DNA of 64,000 nt from NCBI GenBank assembly GCA_031359995.1, contig JANMAT010000116.1, positions 62,001 to 126,000 of the forward strand, given 5' to 3'. Below the pieces are notes generated by a model. It searched no databases. It saw only the letters and a list, made by a program, of their open reading frames with translations, and had not been told where the DNA came from. The position numbers and the translations under genes were made by a program. Shown piece after piece: positions 36,043-44,896 of this stretch; positions within the stretch are counted from its first letter, which is position 1, and the number at the start of each line of letters is the position of its first letter. This stretch comes from JANMAT01 sp031359995 (lineage in GTDB: Bacteria; Actinomycetota; Acidimicrobiia; Acidimicrobiales; Ilumatobacteraceae).

Positions 36043-36056
36043 GTTGCATTTGCAAC
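36043..36056. promoter_or_regulatory. Palindrome GTTGCA-TT-TGCAAC
   Basis: A 14-nt sequence with perfect 6-bp arms in the AT-richer gap before the histone-like gene, ending 11 nt before a promoter-like -35 element. A position just upstream of -35 suits a dimeric activator or repressor. Confidence 0.35.
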
Positions 36057-36067
36057 TATTGAAATGC

Positions 36068-36096
36068 TTGACCTTCGCGTCGAAAACAGGTCTTAT
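36068..36096 (+). promoter_or_regulatory. Predicted promoter, probably for the histone-like gene
   Basis: TTGACC (36068-36073), 17 nt and TCTTAT (36091-36096) give a good sigma-A match. Transcription would start near 36103 and reach the histone-like gene through a leader of about 345 nt, or express a small frame in between. Confidence 0.45.
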
Positions 36097-36418
36097 GTGC
36101 AGCGGATTCATCGCGAGTCCGCCGCAGGCAGAACTGGAAGCCGCAACGAGAATGACGAAGGTCGAGCTCTTCGAAGCTCACGAGATGAGCGAGAGCGTCT
36201 GTGACGTCAACGCCGTTCGAGAGCTCGACGCGTCCTTCGCGTTCATGATCAACCTCACTGCTGCACACCGCGACACAGGGTCACGCCACGCCGTGCCCAC
36301 CTCGTCGTGGACACGTGCCGGTCGCTCCCCCCAGACAGGTGAGCCGGTCGCGCAGGAGGCGGTCATGGTGCTGAGCGTTCCGCCTGGAGCGGTGCTCGTG
36401 GTGGGTCCACTGCAGTAG
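36095..36418 (+). CDS. Doubtful small open frame in the gene-poor gap
   Basis: A 107-codon frame (MCSGFIASPPQAEL to VLVVGPLQ) fills most of the gap between DUF429 and the histone-like gene. It has no recognised motif, no ribosome site, and its ATG overlaps the -10 of the promoter just described, so that promoter could not express it from this start. Base composition is less GC-rich than the surroundings. It may be a decayed gene, a transcribed leader, or chance. The rest of the stretch 35917-36449 holds only the palindrome and promoter. Confidence 0.2.
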   Translation: MCSGFIASPPQAELEAATRMTKVELFEAHEMSESVCDVNAVRELDASFAFMINLTAAHRDTGSRHAVPTSSWTRAGRSPQTGEPVAQEAVMVLSVPPGAVLVVGPLQ

Positions 36419-36449
36419 CGGATCCCTACACAGCACAGGAGAACAACCG

Positions 36450-36809
36450 ATGGCAGCAACGAAGAAGGCCGCAGCCAAGAAGGCAGCCCCCAGGAAGGCC
36501 GCCGCGAAGAGGGCTGCACCGAAGAAGGCAACGGCCAAGAAGGCCGCCGCTCCCAAGAAGGCAGTGAAGAAGGCAACAGCCAAGAAGGCCGCCGCTCCGA
36601 AGAAGGCCGCCAAGAAGGCCGCTGCTCCGAAGAAGGCCGCCCGCAAGGCGGCCGCTCCTCGCAAGGCCGCCGCCAAGAAGGTTGCCGCTCCGAAGAAGGC
36701 CGCCAAGAAGGCTGCTGCTCCGAAGAAGGCCGCCAAGAAGGCTGCTGCTCCGAAGAAGGCCGCCCGCAAGGCTGCCGCTCCTCGCAAGGCTGCCGCCAAG
36801 AAGGCGTGA
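36450..36809 (+). CDS. Free-standing histone-H1-like Lys/Ala-rich DNA-binding protein
   Basis: A 119-residue protein made almost wholly of Ala, Lys, Pro and Arg in PKKAAKKAA-type repeats. It resembles the C-terminal tail of actinobacterial HupB/HU and eukaryotic histone H1, but the HU body is absent. It should be disordered, very basic and coat DNA (or RNA). Residues 47-77 recur exactly at 88-118, so the gene has grown by internal duplication. The ATG has CAGGAGAAC upstream, which supports it as a real gene, and a GNRA-loop terminator follows. Confidence 0.82.
   Translation: MAATKKAAAKKAAPRKAAAKRAAPKKATAKKAAAPKKAVKKATAKKAAAPKKAAKKAAAPKKAARKAAAPRKAAAKKVAAPKKAAKKAAAPKKAAKKAAAPKKAARKAAAPRKAAAKKA
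36588..36803 (+). repeat. Internal 93-bp direct repeat in the histone-like gene
   Basis: Bases 36588-36680 and 36711-36803 encode the same 31 residues and differ only at a few synonymous positions. Shorter GCCGCTCCGAAGAAGGCC-type units recur throughout. Such a tract is prone to slippage and length variation between strains. Confidence 0.75.
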
Positions 36810-36842
36810 TCGTCGTCCGTCGTTGACGGGATCGATCGGGAT

Positions 36843-36866
36843 CGGGGAGCCCGCGAGGGCTCCCCG
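36843..36866 (+). terminator. GNRA-loop intrinsic terminator
   Basis: A perfect 10-bp stem CGGGGAGCCC / GGGCTCCCCG closed by GCGA, followed by TTTC, 33 nt after the histone-like gene. It is the best intrinsic terminator in the window. Confidence 0.8.
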
Positions 36867-36905
36867 TTTCGCGTCCCCACCCGGGTCGCGCGCGAGGATG
36901 CGGGC

Positions 36906-37691
36906 ATGCAGGAGATCTGTGACGACCTGACCGCGGAGCACGAGGCGCTCGACGCGCTCGTCGCCGACCTCGACGAAGCGACGTGGCGGCGCGCCACCCC
37001 GGCCGCCGACTGGTCGATCGCCGACGAGGTCAGCCATCTGTGGTTCTTCGACGGCACCGCGCTGCTCGCCGCCACCGACGCCGATGCGTTCGAGGCGGGC
37101 AAGCAGCAGCTGCTGGCCAACACCACGGGCACGGACCCCTCCGTCGCAGTCGGTCGGGCCATCTCCGGTGCCGAGCTCCTCGACCGCTGGCGCACCGACC
37201 GGCGCCGGCTCGTCGAGGCGTTCCGCACGCTCGACCCCTCGCAGCGGATGCCATGGTACGGCCCGGCCATGGCCGCCCGTTCGTTCGCCACCGCCCGCCT
37301 CATGGAGACGTGGGCCCACGGTCAGGACGTGGTCGACGCCCTCGGTGTGACCCGCCCGAGCACGCACCGCCTGAAGCACATCGCCCACATCGGTGTGCGG
37401 GCCCGGCCCTTCAGCTACGCCATCAACGGCCGCACCCTGCCCGACGGCGACGTGCGCGTCGAGCTCACCGCGCCTGACGCCAGCACGTGGACGTGGGGGG
37501 ACGAGAACGCGACCGACCGGGTCACCGGCGACGCGCTCGACTTCTGCCTCGCCGTCACCCAGCGTCGTCACCGTGACGACACCGGCCTGCTGATCACCGG
37601 TGCCGGCGCCCAAGAGTGGATGGGCTTCGCCCAGGCCTTCGCCGGTGGCCCCGGCGAGGGGCGTACCGCCGGTCAGTTCCGCCCGAGCTGA
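36906..37691 (+). CDS. DinB-fold TIGR03084/maleylpyruvate-isomerase-like protein
   Basis: A 261-residue protein with an N-terminal mycothiol-type DinB/MDMPI four-helix domain. Likely metal ligands are His44 (DEVSHLW) and the Glu and His of METWAHGQDV near 133-142; the C-terminal half (FSYAINGRTLPDGDVRVEL, then DALDFCLAVTQRR) matches the actinobacterial TIGR03084 group. A mycothiol-dependent transferase or isomerase reaction is possible but unproven. Confidence 0.8.
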   Translation: MQEICDDLTAEHEALDALVADLDEATWRRATPAADWSIADEVSHLWFFDGTALLAATDADAFEAGKQQLLANTTGTDPSVAVGRAISGAELLDRWRTDRRRLVEAFRTLDPSQRMPWYGPAMAARSFATARLMETWAHGQDVVDALGVTRPSTHRLKHIAHIGVRARPFSYAINGRTLPDGDVRVELTAPDASTWTWGDENATDRVTGDALDFCLAVTQRRHRDDTGLLITGAGAQEWMGFAQAFAGGPGEGRTAGQFRPS

Positions 37692-37701
37692 CCGTCGGTC
37701 C

Positions 37702-38400
37702 TCAGAGGTCGGAGATCCGCTTGAACACCTCGGCGGCGACGAAACCGTGAGGTTCACCCAGACCTCCGAGCCGCCCCCGGATGCGCGTGCGGAACTTCTC
37801 CATCGCCTCGTCGTCGGTGGCCTTCATCGTCGACTCGAACTGGCTGGCGTGGGCCTCGAGCCCGGCCAGCTTGGCATCGACGTGGTCGGACACGTCCTCG
37901 ACGTGATCGGGCTCGTCGGCCTCCCACAGCAACAGGGTGTCGGGTCGGTGGTGGGGCAGCTGCTGCTCGGGGAAGAAGTGCGGATCGCGCGCCGCCACGA
38001 TGCCCTCGCACGCCAGCAGACCGGCGTGGCGGTGGTCGGGGTGCAGGCGGTAGCGCTTCCACGGGTCGTGGCCGAGCACCACCTGCGGCTGCAGCCGTCG
38101 GATCCAGTAGGCCACCTCCCACCGCTGGCGCAGGCCCGAGTCGAGCTCGCCGTCAGGCCAGCCGAGGAACACCACCTCACCGGTCGCCCCGAGCGCGGCG
38201 GCCGCCGCCCGCTGCTCGTGTTGGCGCGTCACGACCAGCGCGGCCGTGTCGGCGTGCGGGTCCCACGTTCCCTTCGAGCCGTCGGTGCACACGAGGTGGT
38301 GCACGATGCAGCCCTGCGTCGCCCACTTGGCCACGGTGCCGCCGCAGCCGAACTCGACGTCGTCGGGATGGGCACCGATGGCGAGGGCGATGCCCGGCAC
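37702..38400 (-). CDS. PIG-L family N-acetyl-sugar deacetylase
   Basis: A 232-residue zinc deacetylase of the LmbE/MshB family. The zinc motif AIGAHPDDVEFGCGG is near residues 7-21 and the third ligand lies in HPDHRHAG near 119-126. Members act on GlcNAc conjugates, including mycothiol precursors (MshB) and mycothiol conjugates (Mca); this one is not clearly either. GTG 38400 gives the usual N-terminus and lies 26 nt after the fbiD stop; longer starts would overlap fbiD. Confidence 0.83.
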   Translation of the reverse strand: MPGIALAIGAHPDDVEFGCGGTVAKWATQGCIVHHLVCTDGSKGTWDPHADTAALVVTRQHEQRAAAAALGATGEVVFLGWPDGELDSGLRQRWEVAYWIRRLQPQVVLGHDPWKRYRLHPDHRHAGLLACEGIVAARDPHFFPEQQLPHHRPDTLLLWEADEPDHVEDVSDHVDAKLAGLEAHASQFESTMKATDDEAMEKFRTRIRGRLGGLGEPHGFVAAEVFKRISDL

Positions 38401-38426
38401 GGCGAGGTTCTGGCTCCAGCCCGTGC

Positions 38427-39044
38427 TCAGGGCCGGCTGGCCGGGCTCGTTGGCAGCGATGGCACGAGTCCTTTCAACGAGGGGTGGTCGAGGTCGTCGG
38501 GCACGTCCACGTCCCAACCGAGCAGCGTCGGCTGGCGCACGACCCGCAACGGCAGGCCGAGGCGCGCGGTCTCGGCCCCGTGGCGGCGGAAGCTGGCGGC
38601 GCCGTAGGAGAACGTGAACCCGCTGCGCGCCGGCACGACGGCCACGTTCGTACCGTCGTCGCGGCGGTCGGGCACCAACGTGACGCCGGGCCACGCCGCC
38701 AACGCGGCGAGGTCGGCCGCCAGGGGCAGGTCACTGTGAGCCACCACCACGCGGTCGAAGTCGGCCGCGGCCAGCGCATCGACGGCCGACGACACGGCGC
38801 CGTTCAGCCCGAACCCCCGGCGCATGATGGCGGTGGCGCCGTGCGACTCGGCGAAAGCGGCCACCGTGTCGTCGTCGCAGACCACGAACACCGGCAGCGG
38901 TAGGGCGGCCCGGAACACCAGCGCCGCCATGGTGCGGGCCAGCTCCTGGCGCTGGAACGGTGCCAGCGTGCCCGACAGGCGCGCCTTGGCCTGGCGGAAG
39001 TCCTTGACGGGGACCAGGACGGCGGCGCGCACGTTCGGCAGCAT
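38427..39044 (-). CDS. fbiD: Phosphoenolpyruvate/2-phospholactate guanylyltransferase (F420 biosynthesis)
   Basis: A 205-residue CofC/FbiD-type nucleotidyltransferase. The N-terminus AAVLVPVKDFRQAKARLSG is the family signature, GFGLNGAVSSAVDALAAADFDRVVVAHSDLPLA carries the GTP and metal site, and the DGTNVAVVPA stretch binds the acceptor. It makes the activated intermediate for coenzyme F420, so the organism should be F420-dependent. It diverges from gpsA; the Mycobacterium tuberculosis fbiD (Rv2983) is likewise next to and divergent from a gpsA gene (Rv2982c). Confidence 0.88.
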   Translation of the reverse strand: MLPNVRAAVLVPVKDFRQAKARLSGTLAPFQRQELARTMAALVFRAALPLPVFVVCDDDTVAAFAESHGATAIMRRGFGLNGAVSSAVDALAAADFDRVVVAHSDLPLAADLAALAAWPGVTLVPDRRDDGTNVAVVPARSGFTFSYGAASFRRHGAETARLGLPLRVVRQPTLLGWDVDVPDDLDHPSLKGLVPSLPTSPASRP

Positions 39045-39122
39045 ACGGGCGCCAGCGCGGGCGCACCCCAGCACGCCCGGCGGCTGCCGGGCCGGTCCCC
39101 GGTGACCACTACCGTGCGGCCC

Positions 39123-40133
39123 ATGCCCATGCGAGTGGCGGTGATCGGTGCGGGATCGTGGGGAACCACCGTCGCCGCCGTGGCGGCCAAGAACACCAGC
39201 ACCGTCCTGTGGGCCCGTCGCCCCGAGCTGGCGGACCAGATCAACACCCGGCACGTGAACGCCGACTACCTGTCGGGCTTCACCCTGCCCGACGAGCTGC
39301 GGGCGACGGCCGACATCGAAGAGGCCGTGCGCGACGCCGACGTGCTGGTCATGGGCGTACCGTCGCACGGTTTCCGCGAGATCATGGCGACCTGCGCGCC
39401 GTTCGTGCGGCCGTGGGTGCCGGTCGTGTCGCTGTCGAAGGGCCTGGAGCGCGGCTCGTTGAAGCGCATGAGCGAGGTCGTGCGTGACGAGCTGCCCGGC
39501 CACCCCGTGGCCGTGCTCACCGGCCCGAACCTGGCCAAGGAGATCCTGGCCGGGCAGCCGGCGGCCACCGTTGTGGCCATCGACGACCCGACCATCGCCG
39601 CCGAACTGCAGCGCATCTTCACCAACACCGGCCGCCTGCGGGTCTACACGAACCCTGACGTGGTCGGCTGCGAGGTCGGTGGCGTGGTGAAGAACGTGAT
39701 CGCCATCGCCGCCGGCATGGCCGAGGGCATGGGCTTCGGTGACAACACCAAGGCCACGCTCATCACGCGGGGCCTGGCCGAGATGAGCCGCCTCGGCGTG
39801 GCCATGGGGGCCGATCCGCTCACCTTCGCCGGGCTGGCGGGCATGGGCGACCTGATCGCCACGTGCTCCTCCAGCCAGAGTCGGAACCACACCGTGGGCC
39901 GGCGGTTGGGCGAAGGCCATGCCATCGGTGCCATCCTCGCCGACATGAAGATGGTCGCCGAAGGCGTGAAGTCGAGTCCCTCGGTGCTGGCGCTGGCCCT
40001 TCAGTACGACGTGGACATGCCCATGAGCGAGCAGGTTGCCGCCGTCTGCCACGACCACCGCTCGGTGCGCGACGCGGTGAACCGGCTGATGAACCGCGAC
40101 GTCGCCGCCGAGCGGCGGGGCGGCGGGTTGTGA
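39123..40133 (+). CDS. gpsA: NAD(P)-dependent glycerol-3-phosphate dehydrogenase
   Basis: A 336-residue GpsA making sn-glycerol-3-phosphate for phospholipids. Motifs: GAGSWGT near 8-14, LSKGLE, TGPNLAKEI, the catalytic Lys in GGVVKNVIAIAAG, and GLAGMGDLIATCSS. ATG 39123 is 7 nt after TACCGT (leaderless layout); GTG 39102 and ATG 39129 are in-frame alternatives. It overlaps the next gene by 4 nt. Confidence 0.92.
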   Translation: MPMRVAVIGAGSWGTTVAAVAAKNTSTVLWARRPELADQINTRHVNADYLSGFTLPDELRATADIEEAVRDADVLVMGVPSHGFREIMATCAPFVRPWVPVVSLSKGLERGSLKRMSEVVRDELPGHPVAVLTGPNLAKEILAGQPAATVVAIDDPTIAAELQRIFTNTGRLRVYTNPDVVGCEVGGVVKNVIAIAAGMAEGMGFGDNTKATLITRGLAEMSRLGVAMGADPLTFAGLAGMGDLIATCSSSQSRNHTVGRRLGEGHAIGAILADMKMVAEGVKSSPSVLALALQYDVDMPMSEQVAAVCHDHRSVRDAVNRLMNRDVAAERRGGGL

Positions 40134-41305
40134 CCGCGCCCGGTGTGCTCATCGGCGTCCTGGCCGCGCCCGAACGGGCCTGGGTGCTCGACGACGGCGG
40201 GGTCCGACTGCCCGACGGCGACACGTTGCGCTGGGCCGTGGTGGCCGAGGACCGCGTGCACCACCCGGCCACCGAGCCCACGCGGCGCCAGCGCTGCGTC
40301 GACGGCACGCCCGTGGTGGAGACGGCCGTGCGGGCGCCTGGTGGCGACGTCGTCGTCACCGCCTATGCGGTGACCGACGCCGGCGGTTCGCTCGTGCTCG
40401 ACGTGAGCAACCGGTCGGGCACGTCGGTGGCGTTCGCCTGCAGCCGGGCCGACGTGACCGCCGCCCGCCCGCTGCTGGAGCCGCCCGCCGGAGGTGAGCT
40501 GCCCTCGTCGTGGCGCACCCTGCCGCTGGCCCACGGCTCCAGCCTGCGGGTGGCCCTGCCGTTCACGGCGGAGCGGCTCGATCCGGACACGCTGGTCACC
40601 GTGCCCAGCGTGGAGCAGGTGGTGCGGGGCTGGACGTTGCAGGCCGGCGTCGGGTTCCGGGCCGACCTGCCCGACCCGGTGCTGCTGGAGCGCCTGGTGC
40701 GGGCGCGTGGGCAGGCCGCGCTGGCGCCGCTGCCCGACCCGGTGGCCGACCCGGTCACGTTCCTGTTGCTGGCCGGCCAGCGGGCCGGGCGCAAGGCACT
40801 GGGTGGCCTGCTGCCCGACGAGGTGGCCGACGCCGCCAGCGGCCTGGCCCGGGCCCATCGCAAGGCGAAGGAGACGCCGTGGTCGGTGGCCGCTGCGCTC
40901 CTGGCCGCTGCTCGCACGCTCGACGCGCTCGCCGAGGACGTGGCCGCCGGGGACGCGCTGGCTCTGGCCGCCGGTCTGCCCTCGCCCGCACCGGCCGATG
41001 ATGCCCCGCCCGACGACGACCGCTGGTTCGACCCGTGGCTCGCCCGCCGGCTCGCCGTGTCCGACGCCAGCACCATCTCGGTGCTGCCGTACTTCCCGCG
41101 CGAGTGGCTCGGTGCCAACCTGTCGGCCTACGAGGTGCCCACCATCGCCGGTCCGATGGGCTTCGCGGTGCGCTGGCACGGCGAGCGGCCGGCGCTGCTG
41201 TGGGACGGTCCCCACGGCGCCGTCGTGCGCTGCCCCGGTCTCGACCCGGCGTGGTCGGCGTCGGTGCCCAGCGGCGAGGCCTTGCTGGCGGCGCCGCCGG
41301 CGTGA
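40130..41305 (+). CDS. Uncharacterised protein coupled to gpsA
   Basis: A 391-residue protein I do not recognise. The N-terminal half (about 1-170) is beta-rich and resembles a small all-beta domain (VLIGVLAAPERAWVLDDGG; SLVLDVSNRSGTSVAFAC), while the second half is helical (ARAHRKAKETPWSVAAALLAAA) and ends with a beta-rich segment (YEVPTIAGPMGFAVRWHGERP). No membrane helix or signal is seen, so it should be cytosolic. GTG 40130 overlaps the gpsA stop. Confidence 0.65.
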   Translation: MTAPGVLIGVLAAPERAWVLDDGGVRLPDGDTLRWAVVAEDRVHHPATEPTRRQRCVDGTPVVETAVRAPGGDVVVTAYAVTDAGGSLVLDVSNRSGTSVAFACSRADVTAARPLLEPPAGGELPSSWRTLPLAHGSSLRVALPFTAERLDPDTLVTVPSVEQVVRGWTLQAGVGFRADLPDPVLLERLVRARGQAALAPLPDPVADPVTFLLLAGQRAGRKALGGLLPDEVADAASGLARAHRKAKETPWSVAAALLAAARTLDALAEDVAAGDALALAAGLPSPAPADDAPPDDDRWFDPWLARRLAVSDASTISVLPYFPREWLGANLSAYEVPTIAGPMGFAVRWHGERPALLWDGPHGAVVRCPGLDPAWSASVPSGEALLAAPPA

Positions 41306-41311
41306 CGTCGC

Positions 41312-42124
41312 TCAGGCAGCAACGGCGGCGTCGGCGAACGGCTCCAGGATGGCGACCGCACCAGGGTGCACGTCACCCGCCTCGAGCACACGCGCGTAGA
41401 TGCGGCTGACCGGACCACGGTCGTGGTGCATCAGGTCGAACTGGCCGTCGAGGAACCACTGACCGTTCTTCTTGCACGGCAGCGACCACAGCGTGCACTC
41501 CACCAGGGCGGAGCCCAACCGCATCTGCACGCCGGCCTGCACCCGGGACCAGTCGATGCCCCGGACGGTCATGTTCTCGCCGGCCGAGCCGTACGCGAGG
41601 GGGTGGCCGTCGGCGGCGAAGGCGTCGACGACCTCGGCCGACCACAGGCACAGCGCCTGCCAGGGGCGACCGTGGTGGACGCGCGCCAGCTGACGGTCGC
41701 CCACGAGTCCGCCCCGCTCGATGCGCCCCTCGCCCACGGGGCGCTTGGGCACCCCGCCGCTCGAGATGTTCACGCGCACGATCTCGCCGGTGGCGCGTGA
41801 CGGCATCGCGCCGGCGGAGCGCAGGGCGTCGGTGGCGCTGCGCAAGAGGCGCAGCGACGGGGGTAGCACCAGGTCGTCGCCGTCGCGGGTGGCGCGCACC
41901 TTGGCCGTGGCCGCCGTGGCCAGCTCGTGAACCGACGCGAGCGATGGCTGGGGCAGGGGCCGGTCCACGAAGCGGGCCAACAGGTCCACCTGGGCCTTCA
42001 GCAGCTCGCCGAACACCGGCGGCAGCTGGCGATCGCGCGCCAGCTGCTGCCACCACGCACCGAGGGCCGCCACCGTGCCCAACCCGTCCTGTCGTCCGTA
42101 CTGTTCGCCGTCGACCATCACCAT
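41312..42124 (-). CDS. MOSC-domain protein with N-terminal extension
   Basis: A 270-residue protein. The MOSC domain (about 110-255) shows VNISSGGVPKRPVGEGRI, GDRQ, HHGRPWQALCLWS and the signature GSAGENMTVRGIDW, with a conserved Cys in LWSLPCKKNGQW. This resembles the YiiM group, which reduces N-hydroxylated bases using molybdenum cofactor. About 105 extra helical residues at the N-terminus are not part of MOSC. The ATG may be 42124 or 42118. Confidence 0.8.
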   Translation of the reverse strand: MVMVDGEQYGRQDGLGTVAALGAWWQQLARDRQLPPVFGELLKAQVDLLARFVDRPLPQPSLASVHELATAATAKVRATRDGDDLVLPPSLRLLRSATDALRSAGAMPSRATGEIVRVNISSGGVPKRPVGEGRIERGGLVGDRQLARVHHGRPWQALCLWSAEVVDAFAADGHPLAYGSAGENMTVRGIDWSRVQAGVQMRLGSALVECTLWSLPCKKNGQWFLDGQFDLMHHDRGPVSRIYARVLEAGDVHPGAVAILEPFADAAVAA

Positions 42125-42239
42125 GGCACCATCTTGGTCGCCCCGAGCTCGCGTCCGGTGGCCGCGGAGCGTCGTTGTTCACCGTTTCTTGGCCGCCCGC
42201 GAACCCCCGGTGGGGGCTGGCACGGGCCGGCACCCGCGC

Positions 42240-42245
42240 TACGTT
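42240..42245 (+). promoter_or_regulatory. Extended TANNNT -10 element of the RNase HII gene
   Basis: TACGTT followed by exactly 6 nt and the ATG of rnhB, which puts the start of transcription at or within one or two bases of the initiation codon. No Shine-Dalgarno sequence is present. Confidence 0.5.
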
Positions 42246-42251
42246 CCCGGC

Positions 42252-43721
42252 ATGGCCCGGCCGACCCCCAACCGCAAGCTCGAACAGGAGCTGTGGGACG
42301 ACGGGTTCGACCTGGTGGTGGGCGTCGACGAGGTCGGCCGGGGCGCGTGGGCCGGCCCGCTCATGGTCGGTGCCGCGGTGCTGCCGCGCCACAAGCGGGT
42401 GAACGGGGTGCGCGACTCGAAGATGCTGAGCGAGGCCCGTCGCGAGGAGCTCTTCGACCGCGTGGCGGACTGGTGCGAGGCGTGGAGCGTGGGCGCCGCC
42501 AGCCACACCGAGTGCGACGAGCTGGGCATGGCCGAAGCGCAGCGCCTGGCCGCCCGTCGTGCGGTGGAGGGGCTCGGCATCCGGCCCGACGCCGCGGTGC
42601 TCGACGGGAAGTGGAACTTCCTCGAAGGCGTGGTGGAGCGGGTGGAGCGCCGCGTGAAGGCCGATGTCACGTGCCTGCCGGTGGCGGCGGCGTCAGTGCT
42701 GGCCAAGGTGACGCGCGATCGCATCATGCGAGAGGCGGCCGAGCACTACCCGGCCTGGTCGTTCGACACGAACAAGGGGTATCCGTGCCCGCGGCACAAG
42801 GCCGCGCTCCAGGGCTTCGGCCCCAGCGCCATCCACCGTCGCAGCTGGGTGTTCATGGACAACTACGTGCCCTGGCCCGGCATGCGCCTGGTGCGCCCCG
42901 AAGCCGAGCAGATCGCCGCTCGTTATCCTGCCCCGGTGCCCCACGACCAGACCTCGCCCGCTCCCGGTGCCCGCATCGCCATCGAGGGCACGCTGAACTT
43001 CCGTGACATCGGCGGCTACGCCACCGCCGACGGTCGTCGCCTGCAGACCGGCCTCGTGTACCGCTCGGACCACCTCAACGGCGTCACCGCCGACGGGTTG
43101 GCATCGCTGCGGGCGCTCGGGCTGCGCACCGTGGTCGACCTGAGGCGCGACGACGAGCGCCAGCGCCAGCCCAGCCGCCTGCCCGACGCCGTCGAGGTCG
43201 TGTGGGCCCACGCCGACGCCGCCGACCGTGCCGCGCCGGGCGACTTCATCGCCCAGGTGAAGGCGGGCGAGGTCGTCACCGTGTCCGAGGACGAGGTCGT
43301 GGCCCTCTACGAGGAGATGCTCGAAGGCGCCGGCGGCATGTTCCGCGCCGTCATCGAAGCCGCCGCCCGGGCCGACGAGGGCGCCGTGCTGTTCCACTGC
43401 ACGGCCGGCAAGGACCGCACCGGCCTGTCGGCCATGCTGCTGCAGCGCATGTGTGGCGTGAGCGAGGCCGACGTGGTGTCCGACTTCCTGCTCACCGACG
43501 GCTACCGCACCGAGACCCGCCTGGCCTACCTCAGGACGGAACTGGAGCCGCTCGGCATCGACGTGGAGGGCATCCGCCCCATGATCGTGGCGCCGCTACC
43601 GGCGTTCCGCCACGCCATCAGCTGGGTCGAGTCGCACGGCGGCGCCGAGGCCTACGCCCGCGACGTGTGCGGCGTGAGCACCGACACCGTCGCGTTACTG
43701 CGCACCACGCTGATCGCCTGA
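42252..43721 (+). CDS. rnhB: RNase HII fused in frame to a tyrosine-type protein phosphatase
   Basis: One uninterrupted 489-residue frame. Residues 1-225 are a complete RNase HII: GVDEVGRGAWAGPL (Asp26, Glu27), DSKMLS, AAASVLAKVTRD, SFDTNKGYPCPRHK. Residues from about 235 form a Y_phosphatase3-type phosphatase: NFRDIGGYATADGRR, then the P-loop HCTAGKDRTG (Cys and Arg of CX5R). No stop separates the two. An internal GTG at 42936 follows TATCCT by exactly 6 nt, so the phosphatase may also be made alone as a leaderless product of 261 residues. RNase HII removes RNA from RNA/DNA hybrids; the phosphatase substrate is unknown. Confidence 0.88.
   Translation: MARPTPNRKLEQELWDDGFDLVVGVDEVGRGAWAGPLMVGAAVLPRHKRVNGVRDSKMLSEARREELFDRVADWCEAWSVGAASHTECDELGMAEAQRLAARRAVEGLGIRPDAAVLDGKWNFLEGVVERVERRVKADVTCLPVAAASVLAKVTRDRIMREAAEHYPAWSFDTNKGYPCPRHKAALQGFGPSAIHRRSWVFMDNYVPWPGMRLVRPEAEQIAARYPAPVPHDQTSPAPGARIAIEGTLNFRDIGGYATADGRRLQTGLVYRSDHLNGVTADGLASLRALGLRTVVDLRRDDERQRQPSRLPDAVEVVWAHADAADRAAPGDFIAQVKAGEVVTVSEDEVVALYEEMLEGAGGMFRAVIEAAARADEGAVLFHCTAGKDRTGLSAMLLQRMCGVSEADVVSDFLLTDGYRTETRLAYLRTELEPLGIDVEGIRPMIVAPLPAFRHAISWVESHGGAEAYARDVCGVSTDTVALLRTTLIA
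42924..42938 (+). promoter_or_regulatory. Internal -10 element and GTG start for phosphatase alone
   Basis: TATCCT (42924-42929), 6 nt and an in-frame GTG (42936-42938) lie in the linker between the RNase HII and phosphatase parts. This is the same geometry seen before many other genes here. It would allow independent expression of the phosphatase. Confidence 0.45.
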
Positions 43722-43729
43722 CGGGCCCG

Positions 43730-44893
<1,164 letters not shown>

Positions 44894-44896
44894 GGC

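Noticed and set aside
36281..37303. Minus-strand Ala/Phe/Leu-rich frame opposite the histone-like gene
   Set aside because: The repetitive hydrophobic sequence is the complement of the Lys/Ala codon repeats; no ribosome site.
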